Positions 51,319 to 60,701 are shown, counted from the stretch's first letter. The stretch: DNA of 64,000 nucleotides from Methylobacterium fujisawaense (GCF_014138435.1 NZ_JACJIM010000004.1:558001-622000); one strand, 5' to 3'. Translations and numbers: made by a program. Notes: generated from the sequence alone by a model not told the origin.

Positions 51319-51661
51319 CGCAGATCTCCGTGATGTGCCCGGTCGAGACGAGGCGGGCGATATCCACCTCCGAAGTCTTCTCAAGTGCCTTGGCTAGCTG
51401 ACGGAAGGCTCTCAGCTCATCGTCATCGATGTTGGCACGATCGTTCTTGGCGAAGAGGTACTGAGACAGCCAATAGGAGCCGACCTTGGTCAGGATGATG
51501 CTCCGGTGTCGGTTCCGGTTCAGGCGCTTCTTGAAGAAACCGCCGCCCAGGTCGTCGTCTTGGCCCTTCGCGACGTCTCTGATTGCCGCGCACAATTCCC
51601 GGTCGGCAATGCCGGCCTTTCGTGCCGCCTTGGCAAACCAGGCCGGCTTGAAGGTGCGCAT
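51296..51661 (-). CDS. RelE/ParE-family toxin
   Basis: A 121-residue toxin. RTFKPAWFAKAARKAGIADREL, GGGFFKKRLNRNRHRSIILTK and SQYLFAKNDRANIDDDELRAF are the typical text of the RelE branch paired with an Xre antitoxin; Arg and Lys residues in the middle are likely active or RNA-contact sites. The ATG at 51661 matches family starts; an ATG 21 bp earlier is possible. RelE-type toxins cleave mRNA at the ribosome, but this branch is not assigned a target here. Confidence 0.82.
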   Translation of the reverse strand: MRTFKPAWFAKAARKAGIADRELCAAIRDVAKGQDDDLGGGFFKKRLNRNRHRSIILTKVGSYWLSQYLFAKNDRANIDDDELRAFRQLAKALEKTSEVDIARLVSTGHITEICDGGEADI

Positions 51662-51715
51662 TCCGGTATCGGACTCGGACACCGCGCGAGGCTGGCATCC
51701 GGGTCTTGCGCGGGG

Positions 51716-51749
51716 CTCACCCGCGCGCCTTGCGGGGCGCGCGGGTGAG
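51716..51749. terminator. Perfect 14-bp hairpin after the cytosolic cyclophilin gene
   Basis: CTCACCCGCGCGCC and GGCGCGCGGGTGAG pair perfectly around a 6-nt loop, starting 7 bp after the cyclophilin stop codon on the minus strand. No T-run is seen, but stem strength and position fit a terminator between the cyclophilin and toxin genes. Confidence 0.6.
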
Positions 51750-51755
51750 GGACGA

Positions 51756-52214
51756 TCAGGCGGCGCCGACGGTCGCCTTCACGATCTTGTCCGGCGAGCG
51801 CGGCGGCTCGCCCTTGTTGATCGTGTCGACGACGTCCATGCCTTCCACGACCTTGCCCCACACCGTGTACTGCTTGTCGAGGAAGCGGGCGTCGTCGAAG
51901 CAGATGAAGAACTGCGAGTTCGCCGAGTGCGGGAAGTTGGTCCGCGCCATGGAGCAGGTGCCGCGCACGTGCGGCTCGGCGTTGAACTCGGCCTTCAGGT
52001 CCGGCAGGTCCGAACCGCCCGAGCCGGTGCCCGTCGGGTCGCCCGTCTGGGCCATGAACCCGTCGATCACCCGGTGGAACGGCACGCCGTCGTAGAAGCC
52101 CTGGGCGGCGAGCGTCTTGATCCGCTCGACATGGCCCGGGGCGAGGTCGGGACGCAGCGCGATGACGACGCGGCCCTTGGTGGTCTCCAGTACGATGGTC
52201 TCGTTGTCGGCCAT
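51756..52214 (-). CDS. Cyclophilin-type peptidyl-prolyl isomerase, cytosolic
   Basis: A 152-residue cyclophilin that catalyses cis-trans isomerisation at proline. The conserved face is seen in VPFHRVIDGFMAQTGDPTGTGSGG (catalytic Arg in FHRV), CSMARTNFPHSANSQFFIC and KQYTVWGKVVEGMDVVD. It lacks a signal peptide, unlike its paralogue 600 bp upstream. It is the last of the leftward run of cyclophilin, TolA-like and cyclophilin genes. Confidence 0.94.
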   Translation of the reverse strand: MADNETIVLETTKGRVVIALRPDLAPGHVERIKTLAAQGFYDGVPFHRVIDGFMAQTGDPTGTGSGGSDLPDLKAEFNAEPHVRGTCSMARTNFPHSANSQFFICFDDARFLDKQYTVWGKVVEGMDVVDTINKGEPPRSPDKIVKATVGAA

Positions 52215-52291
52215 AGTCTTTCCTTCCGGTTGGGGGAACTGTATCGGCGCGCGCCGGATCCGGCCAGCGCCCGTAACGGGTGCGCCGGCCC

Positions 52292-52789
52292 TCAGGCCGG
52301 CGGGCGGTAGACGAAGCGGAGCGCCACCGGCCGGCCCGCGATGGCCCGGCCCAGGCCCGCCGTGATGTGGACCGGGGTGCAGCGCGCCAGGGCGTCGAGG
52401 GTGCCGCGCACCAGAGCGGTCCGCTGATCGCCCGCGGTGCCCGCCGCGTATGTGACGCGCGGCGGGCCGATCAGGCTCCCGTCGCGCCGCAGCGCGAGCC
52501 GCACGGTGATCTCGATATCGCCGGCCCCGTCGCCCGGGCGGGCGAGGCCGCCCGGCGCCTGCCAGCAGGCGGCGAGCGCCGGATAGAGCTCGGCCAGGGT
52601 GTCGGCGGGCCGCGTCGCCATCCGCGACACCGGCACCGCGATCGTCGCGCGCAGGGTCTGGGGCAGGCTCAGCGGATAGCCGCCCCCCGGCTCGACGGCG
52701 TAGCCGTAGAAGGGGGCGCCGTCATAGGCCGCGGCGGCCGCCGGGATCAAGCTCAGCAGGAGGAGCGAGGCGGCGCGCCGACCCGGCAT
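52292..52789 (-). CDS. Exported protein with TonB/TolA C-terminal-like domain
   Basis: A 165-residue protein with a signal peptide (RAASLLLLSLIPAAAAAY). Its C-terminal domain matches TolA/TonB C-terminal-like text: YPALAACWQAPGGL, then IEITVRLALRRDGSLIGPPR and LDALARCTPVHI, with two cysteines that can pair. There is no Pro-rich energy-coupling region and no membrane anchor, so it is not a standard TonB or TolA. It lies between two cyclophilin genes, 7 bp after the periplasmic one. The role is unknown. Confidence 0.7.
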   Translation of the reverse strand: MPGRRAASLLLLSLIPAAAAAYDGAPFYGYAVEPGGGYPLSLPQTLRATIAVPVSRMATRPADTLAELYPALAACWQAPGGLARPGDGAGDIEITVRLALRRDGSLIGPPRVTYAAGTAGDQRTALVRGTLDALARCTPVHITAGLGRAIAGRPVALRFVYRPPA

Positions 52790-52796
52790 GCGGCCG

Positions 52797-53345
52797 CTAC
52801 TTGGCCTTCTCGGCGAGGGTCATGCTGACGATCTTGTCGGGGTCCTGCACGGCGCCGCCGGGCGCGCCGGGGGCGGCCTTCTTGATCTTGTCGAGCACGT
52901 CGAGCCCGTCCGTGACGTTGCCGACGATCGTGTACTGGCCGTTCAGGAACGGCGCGTCGCCGAGGCAGATGAAGAACTGCGAGTTCGCCGAGTTCGGATC
53001 CTGCGAGCGGGCCATGCCCACGGTGCCGCGGCGGAACTGGGCCGATTGCGTGAATTCCGCCGGGATGTTCGGCAGGCTGGAGCCGCCGGTGCCGTTGCCC
53101 TTCGGATCGCCGGTCTGGGCCATGAAGCCGTCGATCACCCGGTGGAACTTGAGGCCGTTGTAGAAGCCCTGCGAGACCAGCGTCTTGATCTGCTTGACGT
53201 GCTTGGGCGCCAGGTCCGGCCGCAGCTCGATGGTGATCCGCCCGTCCTTGGTTTGGAGGTAGACGGTGTTGGCGTCGGCAGCCCAGGCCGCCGGGGCCGT
53301 GCCGAGCGTGAGGGCGAGCGCGAGGAGGGCGTGGCGTCGGTTCAT
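52797..53345 (-). CDS. Cyclophilin-type peptidyl-prolyl isomerase, periplasmic
   Basis: A 182-residue cyclophilin with a signal peptide (RRHALLALALTLGTAPAAWA), so it acts in the periplasm on folding envelope proteins. Catalytic text is LKFHRVIDGFMAQTGDPKGNG, GMARSQDPNSANSQFFICLGD and FLNGQYTIVGNVTDGLDVLD. The ATG at 53345 fits the signal peptide; a longer frame runs into coaD. It is a paralogue of the cytosolic copy at 51.8-52.2 kb, from which it differs mainly by export. Confidence 0.93.
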   Translation of the reverse strand: MNRRHALLALALTLGTAPAAWAADANTVYLQTKDGRITIELRPDLAPKHVKQIKTLVSQGFYNGLKFHRVIDGFMAQTGDPKGNGTGGSSLPNIPAEFTQSAQFRRGTVGMARSQDPNSANSQFFICLGDAPFLNGQYTIVGNVTDGLDVLDKIKKAAPGAPGGAVQDPDKIVSMTLAEKAK

Positions 53346-53361
53346 CGAAGTCCTTCCAGTC

Positions 53362-53865
53362 TCAGGAATGGGCGGCGAAGCGCTGCCGGAGGCGCGCGGC
53401 CACGGCGGCGGGCACGAAGGGCGAGACGTCGCCCCCCATGCCGGCGATCTGGCGCACCAGCGTCGCGGTGATCGGGCGCACCTGGATCGAGGCCGGCAGG
53501 AACACGGTCTGCACCTCCGGCGCCATGGCGCCATTCATGCCGGCGAGCTGCATCTCGTAGTCGAGGTCGGTGCCGTCGCGCAGGCCGCGGATGAACAGCG
53601 CGGCACCGCAGCGCCGGGCGGCCGAGACGGCGAGATCGTTGAAGGTCACGATCTCCAGCGTCGCGCCCTCCTCCTGCGCCACCGGCCCGCAGGTCTCGGT
53701 CAGGAGCGCCGCCCGCTCCTCGGCGGAGAACAGCGGCGCCTTGCCGGGATGCACGCCGATGGCGATCACGAGGCGGTCCACCAGCCGGCAGGCTTGGCGG
53801 ACCACGTCGAGATGGCCGTTCGTGACCGGGTCGAACGAGCCGGCATAGAGGGCGGTGCGGGTCAT
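53362..53865 (-). CDS. coaD: Phosphopantetheine adenylyltransferase
   Basis: A 167-residue nucleotidyltransferase that makes dephospho-CoA in coenzyme A synthesis. The ATP-binding motif TNGH is in [21 protein letters not shown], followed by [15 protein letters not shown], the substrate loop [19 protein letters not shown] and the C-terminal [20 protein letters not shown]. Full length. It sits between gyrA and the periplasmic cyclophilin, all leftward, in an order seen in related alphaproteobacteria. Confidence 0.95.
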   Translation of the reverse strand: MTRTALYAGSFDPVTNGHLDVVRQACRLVDRLVIAIGVHPGKAPLFSAEERAALLTETCGPVAQEEGATLEIVTFNDLAVSAARRCGAALFIRGLRDGTDLDYEMQLAGMNGAMAPEVQTVFLPASIQVRPITATLVRQIAGMGGDVSPFVPAAVAARLRQRFAAHS

Positions 53866-53926
53866 CGCGACCCGACCTAGAGCATTTTTGCGCGGGACGG
53901 AACCTCGGGGCGGGACGGCCGGAGCC

Positions 53927-56689
53927 TCATGCCTCCTCGGGACCGCCCTCGATGCTGCCCTCGATGCCGGGCTCCTGCCCGGCTTCGCCGTTGGTTTCGT
54001 CCTCGCCCTCGATATGCTCCACCGAGACGACCTTCTCGTCCTTGGCGGTGTTGAACACCGTCACGCCCTGCGAGGCGCGGCCGACGATGCGGATGTCGTC
54101 CACCGGCACGCGGATCAGCTGGCCGCCATCGGTGACCAGCATGATCTGGTCCGAGGCCTCCACGGGGAAGGACGCCACGAGGCTGCCGTTGCGGGCGTTG
54201 ACCCGCATCGCCGTGATGCCCTTTCCGCCGCGTCCCGAGGTCCGGTACTCGAACGACGAGGAGCGCTTGCCGTAGCCCCGCTCCGACAGGGTGAGCACGT
54301 ATTGCTCGGCCGCCCCCATCTCGTTGTAGCGGTCCAGCGAGATCGCCGCGGCCTCGGCGCCGTCCTCGGCCTCCGCCTCGCCGTTCTCCTCCGCCTCGCC
54401 GGTCACGGCGCGACGCATCTTCAGGTAGCCGGCGCGCTCCTCAGCGGTGGCGTCGAAGGCGTTCAGGATCGTCATCGAGATGACCCGGTCGTCCTTGGCG
54501 AGCTGGATGCCGCGCACGCCGGTCGAATCGCGGCCCTTGAAGACGCGCACATCCTCGACGGGGAAGCGGATGCACTGGCCGAGGGCCGTGGTCAGCAGCA
54601 CGTTCTGGTCCGGACGGCAGATCTCAACATGGACGATGTGGTCGCCCGGATCGAGCTTCATGGCGATCTTGCCGTTGCGGTTCACCGTGGTGAAGTCCGA
54701 CAGCTTGTTGCGCCGGACGTTTCCGCTCGCGGTCGCGAACATCACGTCCAGCGTCTCCCAGGACGCCTCGTCCTCGGGCAGCGGCATGATCGTGGTGATG
54801 CGCTCGGAGGTGTCCTGCAGCTGCAGGATGTTCACCAGCGCCTTGCCGCGGGCGTTCGGGGCGGCCATCGGCAGGCGCCAGACCTTCTCCTTGTAGGCCT
54901 GGCCCTGGCTGGAGAAGAACAGCACCGGCGTGTGGGTGTTGGCCACGAACAGGCGGGTGACGAAATCCTCGTCGCGGGTCGCCATGCCGGAGCGGCCCTT
55001 GCCGCCGCGGCGCTGGGCCCGGTAGGTCGAGAGCGGCACGCGCTTGACGTAACCGGCATGCGACACGGTCACCACCATGTCCTCGCGGGCGATCAGGTCC
55101 TCGTCCTCGACGCTGCCGTCGAAGTCGACGATCTCGGTCCGGCGCGGGGTAGCGAATTGCTCGCGGACCTCGATCAGCTCCTGCTTCACGATGGTCTGGA
55201 TGCGCACCCGCGAGCGCAGGATGTCGAGATAGTCGGCGATCTCGTCGGCGAGCGTCTTCAACTCGTCGCCGACCTCGTCGCGGCCCAGAGCCGTGAGGCG
55301 CTGCAGGCGCAGGTCGAGGATGGCGCGGGCCTGGGTCTCGGACAGGCGGTAGGTGCCGTCCTCGGCGACCCGATGGCGCGGATCGTCCACCAGGGCGATC
55401 AGCGGCGCGATGTCGTGGGCCGGCCAGTCGCGGCCCATCAGGGCCTCGCGGGCCGTGTTCGGGTCCGGCGAGGTCCGGATCAGGCGGATCACCTCGTCGA
55501 TGTTGGCCACCGCGATGGCGAGGCCGCACAAGACGTGCGCCCGCTCGCGGGCCTTGCCGAGGAGGAACTTGGTCCGGCGGGAGACGACCTCCTCGCGGAA
55601 ATCCACGAAGGCCTCGAGCAGGTCCTTCAGGTTCATCAGCTCGGGGCGGCCGCCATTCAGCGCCACCATGTTGCAGCCGAAGGAGGATTGCAGCGGCGTG
55701 AACCGGTAGAGTTGGTTCAGCACCACGTCGGCCATGGCGTCGCGCTTGATCTCGACGACGATGCGCATGCCCGTCCGGTCGGATTCGTCGCGCAGGTCCG
55801 AGATGCCCTCGACGCGCTTTTCCTTCACCAGCTCGGCGATCTTCTCGACGAGGGTCGCCTTGTTCACCTGATACGGGATCTCGGTGAAGATCAGCGCCTC
55901 GCGCTCCTTGCGCAGCTCCTCGACATGCGACTTGGCGCGCATGATCACCGAGCCGCGCCCCGTCGCGTAGGCCTGGCGCGTGCCGGCGCGGCCGAGGATC
56001 ATGCCGCCGGTGGGGAAGTCCGGGCCGGGCACGATCTCGGTGAGCTGCTCGATGGTCAGGCCCGGATCGTCGATCAGGGCCACGCAGGCGTCGATCAGCT
56101 CGCCGAGATTGTGCGGCGGGATGTTGGTGGCCATGCCGACCGCGATGCCGCCGGCGCCGTTGACGAGGAGATTCGGGAAGCGGGCCGGGAGGACGGTCGG
56201 CTCCTCGCGCGACTCGTCGTAGTTCGGTCCGAAATCGACGGTGTTCTTGTCGATGTCGGTAAGCAGCGCGGTGGCGGGCTTGGCCAGCCGCGATTCGGTG
56301 TAGCGCATGGCGGCCGGCGGATCGCCGTCCACCGAGCCGAAATTGCCCTGCCCGTCGATGAGCATGAGGCGCATGGAGAAGTCCTGCGCCATCCGCACGA
56401 GGGCGTCGTAGATCGATTGGTCGCCGTGCGGGTGGTAGAGACCGATCACGTCGCCGACGATGCGCGCCGACTTGACGTATTTCCGCTCGGGCAGGTGCCC
56501 GGATTCGAAGGCGGAGTAGAGGATGCGCCGGTGGACCGGCTTGAGACCGTCCCGGGCGTCGGGAAGCGCCCGGCTCACGATCACGCTCATCGCGTAATCG
56601 AGGTAGGAGCGGCGCATCTCGTCGGTGATGGAGACGGGGCGGATGTCGCTGGCGGGCGGGGCGGCGCCAGTCGGATCGTTCTCGGCCAA
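53927..56689 (-). CDS. gyrA: DNA gyrase subunit A
   Basis: The breakage-reunion subunit of gyrase, 920 residues from the TTG at 56689 ([11 protein letters not shown]); a TTG at 56758 would add 23 residues and is less likely. The N-terminal part has [18 protein letters not shown] and the catalytic Tyr in [10 protein letters not shown]. The quinolone-binding loop reads [10 protein letters not shown]: the residue at the E. coli Ser83 position is Gln91. The GyrA box is QRRGGKG near residue 570, followed by the C-terminal beta-pinwheel and an acidic tail. It is upstream of coaD. Confidence 0.95.
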   Translation of the reverse strand: MAENDPTGAAPPASDIRPVSITDEMRRSYLDYAMSVIVSRALPDARDGLKPVHRRILYSAFESGHLPERKYVKSARIVGDVIGLYHPHGDQSIYDALVRMAQDFSMRLMLIDGQGNFGSVDGDPPAAMRYTESRLAKPATALLTDIDKNTVDFGPNYDESREEPTVLPARFPNLLVNGAGGIAVGMATNIPPHNLGELIDACVALIDDPGLTIEQLTEIVPGPDFPTGGMILGRAGTRQAYATGRGSVIMRAKSHVEELRKEREALIFTEIPYQVNKATLVEKIAELVKEKRVEGISDLRDESDRTGMRIVVEIKRDAMADVVLNQLYRFTPLQSSFGCNMVALNGGRPELMNLKDLLEAFVDFREEVVSRRTKFLLGKARERAHVLCGLAIAVANIDEVIRLIRTSPDPNTAREALMGRDWPAHDIAPLIALVDDPRHRVAEDGTYRLSETQARAILDLRLQRLTALGRDEVGDELKTLADEIADYLDILRSRVRIQTIVKQELIEVREQFATPRRTEIVDFDGSVEDEDLIAREDMVVTVSHAGYVKRVPLSTYRAQRRGGKGRSGMATRDEDFVTRLFVANTHTPVLFFSSQGQAYKEKVWRLPMAAPNARGKALVNILQLQDTSERITTIMPLPEDEASWETLDVMFATASGNVRRNKLSDFTTVNRNGKIAMKLDPGDHIVHVEICRPDQNVLLTTALGQCIRFPVEDVRVFKGRDSTGVRGIQLAKDDRVISMTILNAFDATAEERAGYLKMRRAVTGEAEENGEAEAEDGAEAAAISLDRYNEMGAAEQYVLTLSERGYGKRSSSFEYRTSGRGGKGITAMRVNARNGSLVASFPVEASDQIMLVTDGGQLIRVPVDDIRIVGRASQGVTVFNTAKDEKVVSVEHIEGEDETNGEAGQEPGIEGSIEGGPEEA

Positions 56690-56834
56690 GTCGATTTCCG
56701 TTCTGAGGCCCGGACGGGCGGTGCTCGCGGCGGCCAGGCGGCGCGCGATGCGCCGCAACGGCCTTACGGAAGAGCAGTGATATCAGACGGTTAAATAAGG
56801 TTTTCCGAGGCCGCCCGCAAGGTCGCCCGCGAGG

Positions 56835-56866
56835 CCGCGTCCCGGCCGGATCGGGCCGGGACGCGG
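56835..56866. terminator. Perfect 13-bp hairpin between the gyrA and His-rich protein genes
   Basis: CCGCGTCCCGGCC and GGCCGGGACGCGG pair with a 6-nt loop. It starts about 11 bp after the stop of the His-rich gene on the minus strand and is upstream of gyrA. No T-run follows. It may end the His-rich transcript before gyrA. Confidence 0.5.
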
Positions 56867-56876
56867 GGGGCTTCGC

Positions 56877-57194
56877 TCAGTAGAACGTCACGTGCCGGGG
56901 ACCGAAACGGCGGCCGTGCCAGACGTGGTGGCGGTGCCAGTGACGGCGGAAATGGTGGTGCCGGTGCCAATGGTGACGGCGGTGCCAATGGTGGCGGCGA
57001 TGATGCCAGTGGCGGCGCCAATGATGGTGCCGGTGCCAGTGGCGCCGGTAGTGCCAGCGGGCCTGCTGCACGGCGGGGGCGGGCGCTGCGGCCTCGGCGC
57101 TCGCCGGGACCGGCAGGGGCGCCGCGCGCGCAGGCGCACTCGCCAGCCCGCCGAGCAGGGCGGCGAGGAGGACCAGGATTGGCCAGGGTCGCAT
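56877..57194 (-). CDS. Small exported His/Arg/Trp-rich protein
   Basis: A 105-residue protein with a signal peptide (ILVLLAALLGGLASAPARA), an Ala/Pro stretch and then, from residue 45, a repetitive region of short units such as RRHWHRHHH and RRHHWHRR. Twenty-four of the last 61 residues are His and most others are Arg or Trp. Such a tract could bind Ni, Zn or Cu in the periplasm. There is no enzyme domain. The coding frame is supported by the signal peptide and uninterrupted reading; similar repetitive proteins occur in Rhizobiales. The function is unknown. Confidence 0.65.
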   Translation of the reverse strand: MRPWPILVLLAALLGGLASAPARAAPLPVPASAEAAAPAPAVQQARWHYRRHWHRHHHWRRHWHHRRHHWHRRHHWHRHHHFRRHWHRHHVWHGRRFGPRHVTFY

Positions 57195-57413
57195 CGTTTC
57201 TCTCCCGTGTGAGCACCCGTCCGAGTCCAGCGGATCCGGGCCGGCACGAGGCTCGCGCCGTCGCCGGAAACGGCCAAGGTCGGCAAACGGTTCGATCCGT
57301 TCTGACTGCGCAGATGCGCCGCCCTTGCGTGCGGCGGCAAAGCGCCCAGTTTCCGGACAGGCGCATCCGGGCCGTCCCCCGCCCGGTCCTTCGACGAGCC
57401 GCGTAAGACTCCC

Positions 57414-58271
57414 ATGGCGTTCGCGTTCCCCGACTCCGTCCGCGCCCTCCTGCCGCGCCGCTTCAGGGATCGCCGTCCGCGGGTCGCCGTGGTCCGGCTC
57501 TCCGGCACCATCGGGGCGGTGTCTCCGATCCGTCCGGGCCTCTCGATCGGCGGCGTGGCGGGCAGCCTCGAGCGGGCCTTCGGGATGCCGGGGGTCAAGG
57601 CGGTGGCGCTGCTGATCAACTCGCCGGGCGGTTCACCGGCGCAGTCGCACCTGATCCACCGCCGCATCCGGGCCCTCTCCGAGGAGAAGCGTCTGCCGGT
57701 CATCGCCTTCGTGGAGGATGTCGCGGCCTCCGGCGGCTACATGATCGCCTGCGCGGCCGACGAGATCGTCGCCGATCCGACCTCGATCGTCGGCTCCATC
57801 GGCGTCGTCTCGTCAGGGTTCGGCTTCCATGGCCTGCTGGAGAAGCTCGGCGTCGAGCGTCGCGTTCATACGCAGGGCGAGGCGAAGTCGATGCTCGACC
57901 CGTTCCGCCCGGAGGATCCCGCCGACGTGGAGCGCCTGAAGCGCATCCAGGCCGACGTGCAGGACCTGTTCACCGGCCTCGTCACCGCCCGGCGCCCGAC
58001 CCTGGCCCGCACCGAGAACCTGTTCACCGGCGCGGTCTGGACCGGGCGGCAGGCGCTGCCCCTCGGTCTCGTCGATGCGCTCGGCGACCTGCGCACCGCG
58101 ATGCGCGCCCGCTTCGGCGAGACGGTCGACCTGCGCCTCGTGGCCGAGGCCCGGGGCGGCCTCGTCTCCCGCCTGCTGCGCCGGGGCGGCGCGCCGGGCG
58201 GGATCGAACTCGCCGAGGGGGCGATGGCCGCCGTCGCGGAGCGCGCAGCCTTCGCCCGCTACGGGCTCTGA
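57414..58271 (+). CDS. S49 family peptidase (SppA/SohB-like)
   Basis: A 285-residue serine peptidase with a Ser-Lys dyad. Ser106 is in EDVAASGGYMIACAAD and Lys158 in TQGEAKSMLDPF. The oxyanion region is LLINSPGGSPAQS at about 67-78. It lacks the long membrane anchor of SohB and is half the length of SppA, so it resembles the short bacterial form and may be cytosolic or membrane-associated. It probably degrades signal peptides or membrane-protein fragments. It stands alone, convergent with the dehydrogenase gene. Confidence 0.88.
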   Translation: MAFAFPDSVRALLPRRFRDRRPRVAVVRLSGTIGAVSPIRPGLSIGGVAGSLERAFGMPGVKAVALLINSPGGSPAQSHLIHRRIRALSEEKRLPVIAFVEDVAASGGYMIACAADEIVADPTSIVGSIGVVSSGFGFHGLLEKLGVERRVHTQGEAKSMLDPFRPEDPADVERLKRIQADVQDLFTGLVTARRPTLARTENLFTGAVWTGRQALPLGLVDALGDLRTAMRARFGETVDLRLVAEARGGLVSRLLRRGGAPGGIELAEGAMAAVAERAAFARYGL

Positions 58272-58316
58272 GACGGGGCCGGAGGGCTTCGCGCTTCGGT
58301 GCCCTTCGGAGATCCG

Positions 58317-59183
58317 CTACCGCCCGGCACGCCGTGCGGAGACGCGGGCGAGCGCCGCGAGATCCTTCTCGCCGTCGCCGTGGCTGATCGCCTCGATGAG
58401 GCCGTCGCGCAGCACGCTCGCGAAGGGCATCGGCACCCCCGCGCCCTCGGCTGCCTGGAGGGCGAGCCGCATGTCCTTTGCCCCGAGCTTGAGGAGGAAG
58501 CCCGGCGGCTCGTAGCGGTTCTGCGCGATCGAGGCGCCGTAGCCCTTGTAGACCGGCGCGGCGAACAGCGTGTTGGTCATCAGGTCGAGGAAGTCGGCGC
58601 CCGGGACGCCGTGGCCCTCCGTGAGGGCACAGGCCTCCGCCATGGCCTCGATCGCCGAGATCAGCATGAAGTTGCCGGCGAGCTTGACGGCGTTCGCCCG
58701 CGCCGGGTCGTCGCCGAAACGCCAGGTCCTGGCACCCATGGCGTCGAGGAGCGGGCCCGCGCGGTCGATCAGGGCCGCCGCCCCCGCCGTCACCATGTTG
58801 AGCTTGCCGGCCTCCGCCACGTCCGGCCGCCCGAAGACCGGCGCCGCGATGTAGGAGACGCCCGCCCGCTCGTGCACGGCAGCGAGCTGCCGGGCGAGCG
58901 CCACCGAGATCGTGCTCATGCCGATGTGCAGGCCCGGGCGCTCCGGCCGGTCGAGCAGGCCGCCGGCCACGATCACGGCTTCGAGTGCCGCGTCGTCGGC
59001 CAGCATGGTGATGACCGCGTCGCCGGCGAAGGCCTCGGCGGCGCTCGCCACCGGGGTGACGCCGTCGATGCCGCGCGCGGCCTCGGGCGAGCGGTTCCAG
59101 GCGCGGACCGTGTGACCCGCCCGCGCGAGGTTGGCGGCCATGGCGCGACCCATCCGCCCCAGTCCGATGAATCCAACGTCCAT
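58317..59183 (-). CDS. NAD(P)-dependent beta-hydroxyacid dehydrogenase (HIBADH family)
   Basis: A 288-residue oxidoreductase of the 3-hydroxyisobutyrate dehydrogenase family. The NAD loop is VGFIGLGRMGRAMAANLARAG at the N-terminus, and AWNRSP after strand 2 suggests NADPH preference. The substrate helix contains NAVKLAGNFMLISAIEAMAEA with the catalytic Lys. ATG 59183 places the nucleotide loop at the start as in the family; a frame upstream is a longer lead. Substrates in the family include tartronate semialdehyde, glyoxylate and hydroxyisobutyrate. It is divergent from the P1 peptidase gene. Confidence 0.87.
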   Translation of the reverse strand: MDVGFIGLGRMGRAMAANLARAGHTVRAWNRSPEAARGIDGVTPVASAAEAFAGDAVITMLADDAALEAVIVAGGLLDRPERPGLHIGMSTISVALARQLAAVHERAGVSYIAAPVFGRPDVAEAGKLNMVTAGAAALIDRAGPLLDAMGARTWRFGDDPARANAVKLAGNFMLISAIEAMAEACALTEGHGVPGADFLDLMTNTLFAAPVYKGYGASIAQNRYEPPGFLLKLGAKDMRLALQAAEGAGVPMPFASVLRDGLIEAISHGDGEKDLAALARVSARRAGR

Positions 59184-59293
59184 GCCGTGCTCCTCGACGC
59201 GCTCTGCCGCCTGCCAACCTGGGTAACCCCGCGCGGCGGTCAACGGCGCCCGGCCGGATTTGCGCCGATCGCCGGCCGTGGCAAGCTCGACCC

Positions 59294-60316
59294 ATGCTGC
59301 AGAATCGCATCACCGACATCCCCGGCCTGCGGGTCGGTCACGCCACCGATCTGCGGCTTGCGAGCGGCGTCACGGCGATCCTGTTCGACGATCCGGTGGT
59401 CGCCTCCGTCGACGTGCGCGGCGGCGGGCCTGGCACCCGCGAGACCGACCTGCTCGATCCCGAACGCACCGTGGAACGGATCGACGCCCTCGTCCTGTCC
59501 GGGGGCTCGGCCTTCGGTCTCGACGCGGCGGCCGGGGTGACGGCGTGGCTCGCCGAGGCCGGGCGCGGCTTCCCGGTCGGCGGCATGCGGGTGCCGATCG
59601 TTCCCGGCGCGATCCTGTTCGATCTCCCAAACGGCGGCGACAAGGCCTGGGGGCGCTACCCGCCCTACCGCGAGCTGGGCTTCGCGGCCGCCGCGGCTGC
59701 GGCCGCGGACTTCGCCCTGGGCTCCGTCGGGGCCGGGACCGGCGCGCGCACGGGTCGGCTCAAGGGCGGGATCGGATCCGCCTCGGCGCGGGTACCGGGC
59801 ACGGACTTCCGGGTCGGCGCCCTCGCCGCCGTGAACGCCTTCGGCAACGCGACCGTCGGCGACGGCCCGCATTTCTGGGCCGCGCCCTTCGAGGAGGGTG
59901 ACGAGTTCGGCGGCCTGGGCGCGCCGGCCCACGTTCCCGCCGAAGCCCACGCCTTCCCGATGCGCGCGCTGCCCGGCGCCGCCACGACGCTCGCCGTGGT
60001 GGCGACCGACGCGGCGCTGACCAAGGCGCAGTGCCGGCGCCTCGCGGTGGCGGCGCAGGACGGCCTCGCCCGCGCCCTCGTGCCGGCCCATACGCCGCTC
60101 GACGGCGATCTGGTCTTCGCCGTGGCGACCGGCGCCGTGCCCCTCGCCGACCCGGTGGTGGACCTCGCTCGCCTCGGAGATGTCGCCGCGCGGGTCCTGG
60201 CCCGGACCGTGGCGCGCGGGGTGTTCGCCGCGACGAGCCTGCCGGGGCTCGCGCCGTCGCCGCCCCTGGCGGGTGCGGGGCTTCCGCCGGCCTGGCGCGA
60301 CCTCTACGGCGCCTGA
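59294..60316 (+). CDS. P1 family peptidase (DmpA/L-aminopeptidase type)
   Basis: A 340-residue Ntn-type self-processing peptidase of the DmpA family. N-terminal family text is ITDIPGLRVGHATDLRLASGVT and VLSGGSAFGLDAAAGVTAWL. The C-terminal half follows with ATVGDGPHFWAAPF and ALPGAATTLAVVATDAALTKAQ, where the family has its autocleavage and catalytic Thr/Ser region. Members release N-terminal residues from peptides or D-amino-acid amides. The specificity here is unknown. It lies 110 bp from the divergent dehydrogenase gene. Confidence 0.85.
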   Translation: MLQNRITDIPGLRVGHATDLRLASGVTAILFDDPVVASVDVRGGGPGTRETDLLDPERTVERIDALVLSGGSAFGLDAAAGVTAWLAEAGRGFPVGGMRVPIVPGAILFDLPNGGDKAWGRYPPYRELGFAAAAAAAADFALGSVGAGTGARTGRLKGGIGSASARVPGTDFRVGALAAVNAFGNATVGDGPHFWAAPFEEGDEFGGLGAPAHVPAEAHAFPMRALPGAATTLAVVATDAALTKAQCRRLAVAAQDGLARALVPAHTPLDGDLVFAVATGAVPLADPVVDLARLGDVAARVLARTVARGVFAATSLPGLAPSPPLAGAGLPPAWRDLYGA

Positions 60317-60434
60317 TCCGCCACGCCCGCTCCGGAACGAAGCGGCAGGACCGGGGTTACAGGGCGCGGCCGAAGGCCGTGTCGTGGCTCGGATCGCGCC
60401 GGGCCGCGACCTGTGCCAAACGGGAGGATTCCTC

Positions 60435-60701
60435 ATGAAAATGACCGGCCTGATCATCGCCGCGTCCGTCGCACTGTTCGCCGGCGGCGCCCAGGCGATG
60501 CCCGTGGCGCCGCTGTCCGGCGGCGACGCCTCGGTCACCCTCGTGCGCGGCGGGTGCGGGTTCGGCGCGCATCGCGGGCCGTATGGCGGCTGCCGCCTGA
60601 ACCGCGGTCCGCGTGGTGCGATGCGCCGCGCCATGACCGGCGCGCCCCGCGGCTGCCCGCCCGGCCTCTACCGCGGCCCGCGGGGCTTCTGCCACCGCTG
60701 A
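60435..60701 (+). CDS. Small exported Gly/Cys/Arg-rich protein (GCG_CRPN-like)
   Basis: An 88-residue protein with GGGAGG 8 bp before the ATG and a signal peptide (LIIAASVALFAGGAQA). The mature part begins VTLVRGGCGFGAHRGPYGGC and ends CPPGLYRGPRGFCHR, giving four cysteines in Gly/Arg/Pro text. This resembles the GCG_CRPN prefix-to-repeats family of small secreted proteins found in Methylobacterium and Bradyrhizobium. Function is unknown. It follows the P1 peptidase gene on the same strand. Confidence 0.75.
   Translation: MKMTGLIIAASVALFAGGAQAMPVAPLSGGDASVTLVRGGCGFGAHRGPYGGCRLNRGPRGAMRRAMTGAPRGCPPGLYRGPRGFCHR

Noticed and set aside
53855..56794. A 979-residue open frame opposite gyrA
   Set aside because: Same kind of antisense shadow; composition is not protein-like and gyrA is unambiguous.
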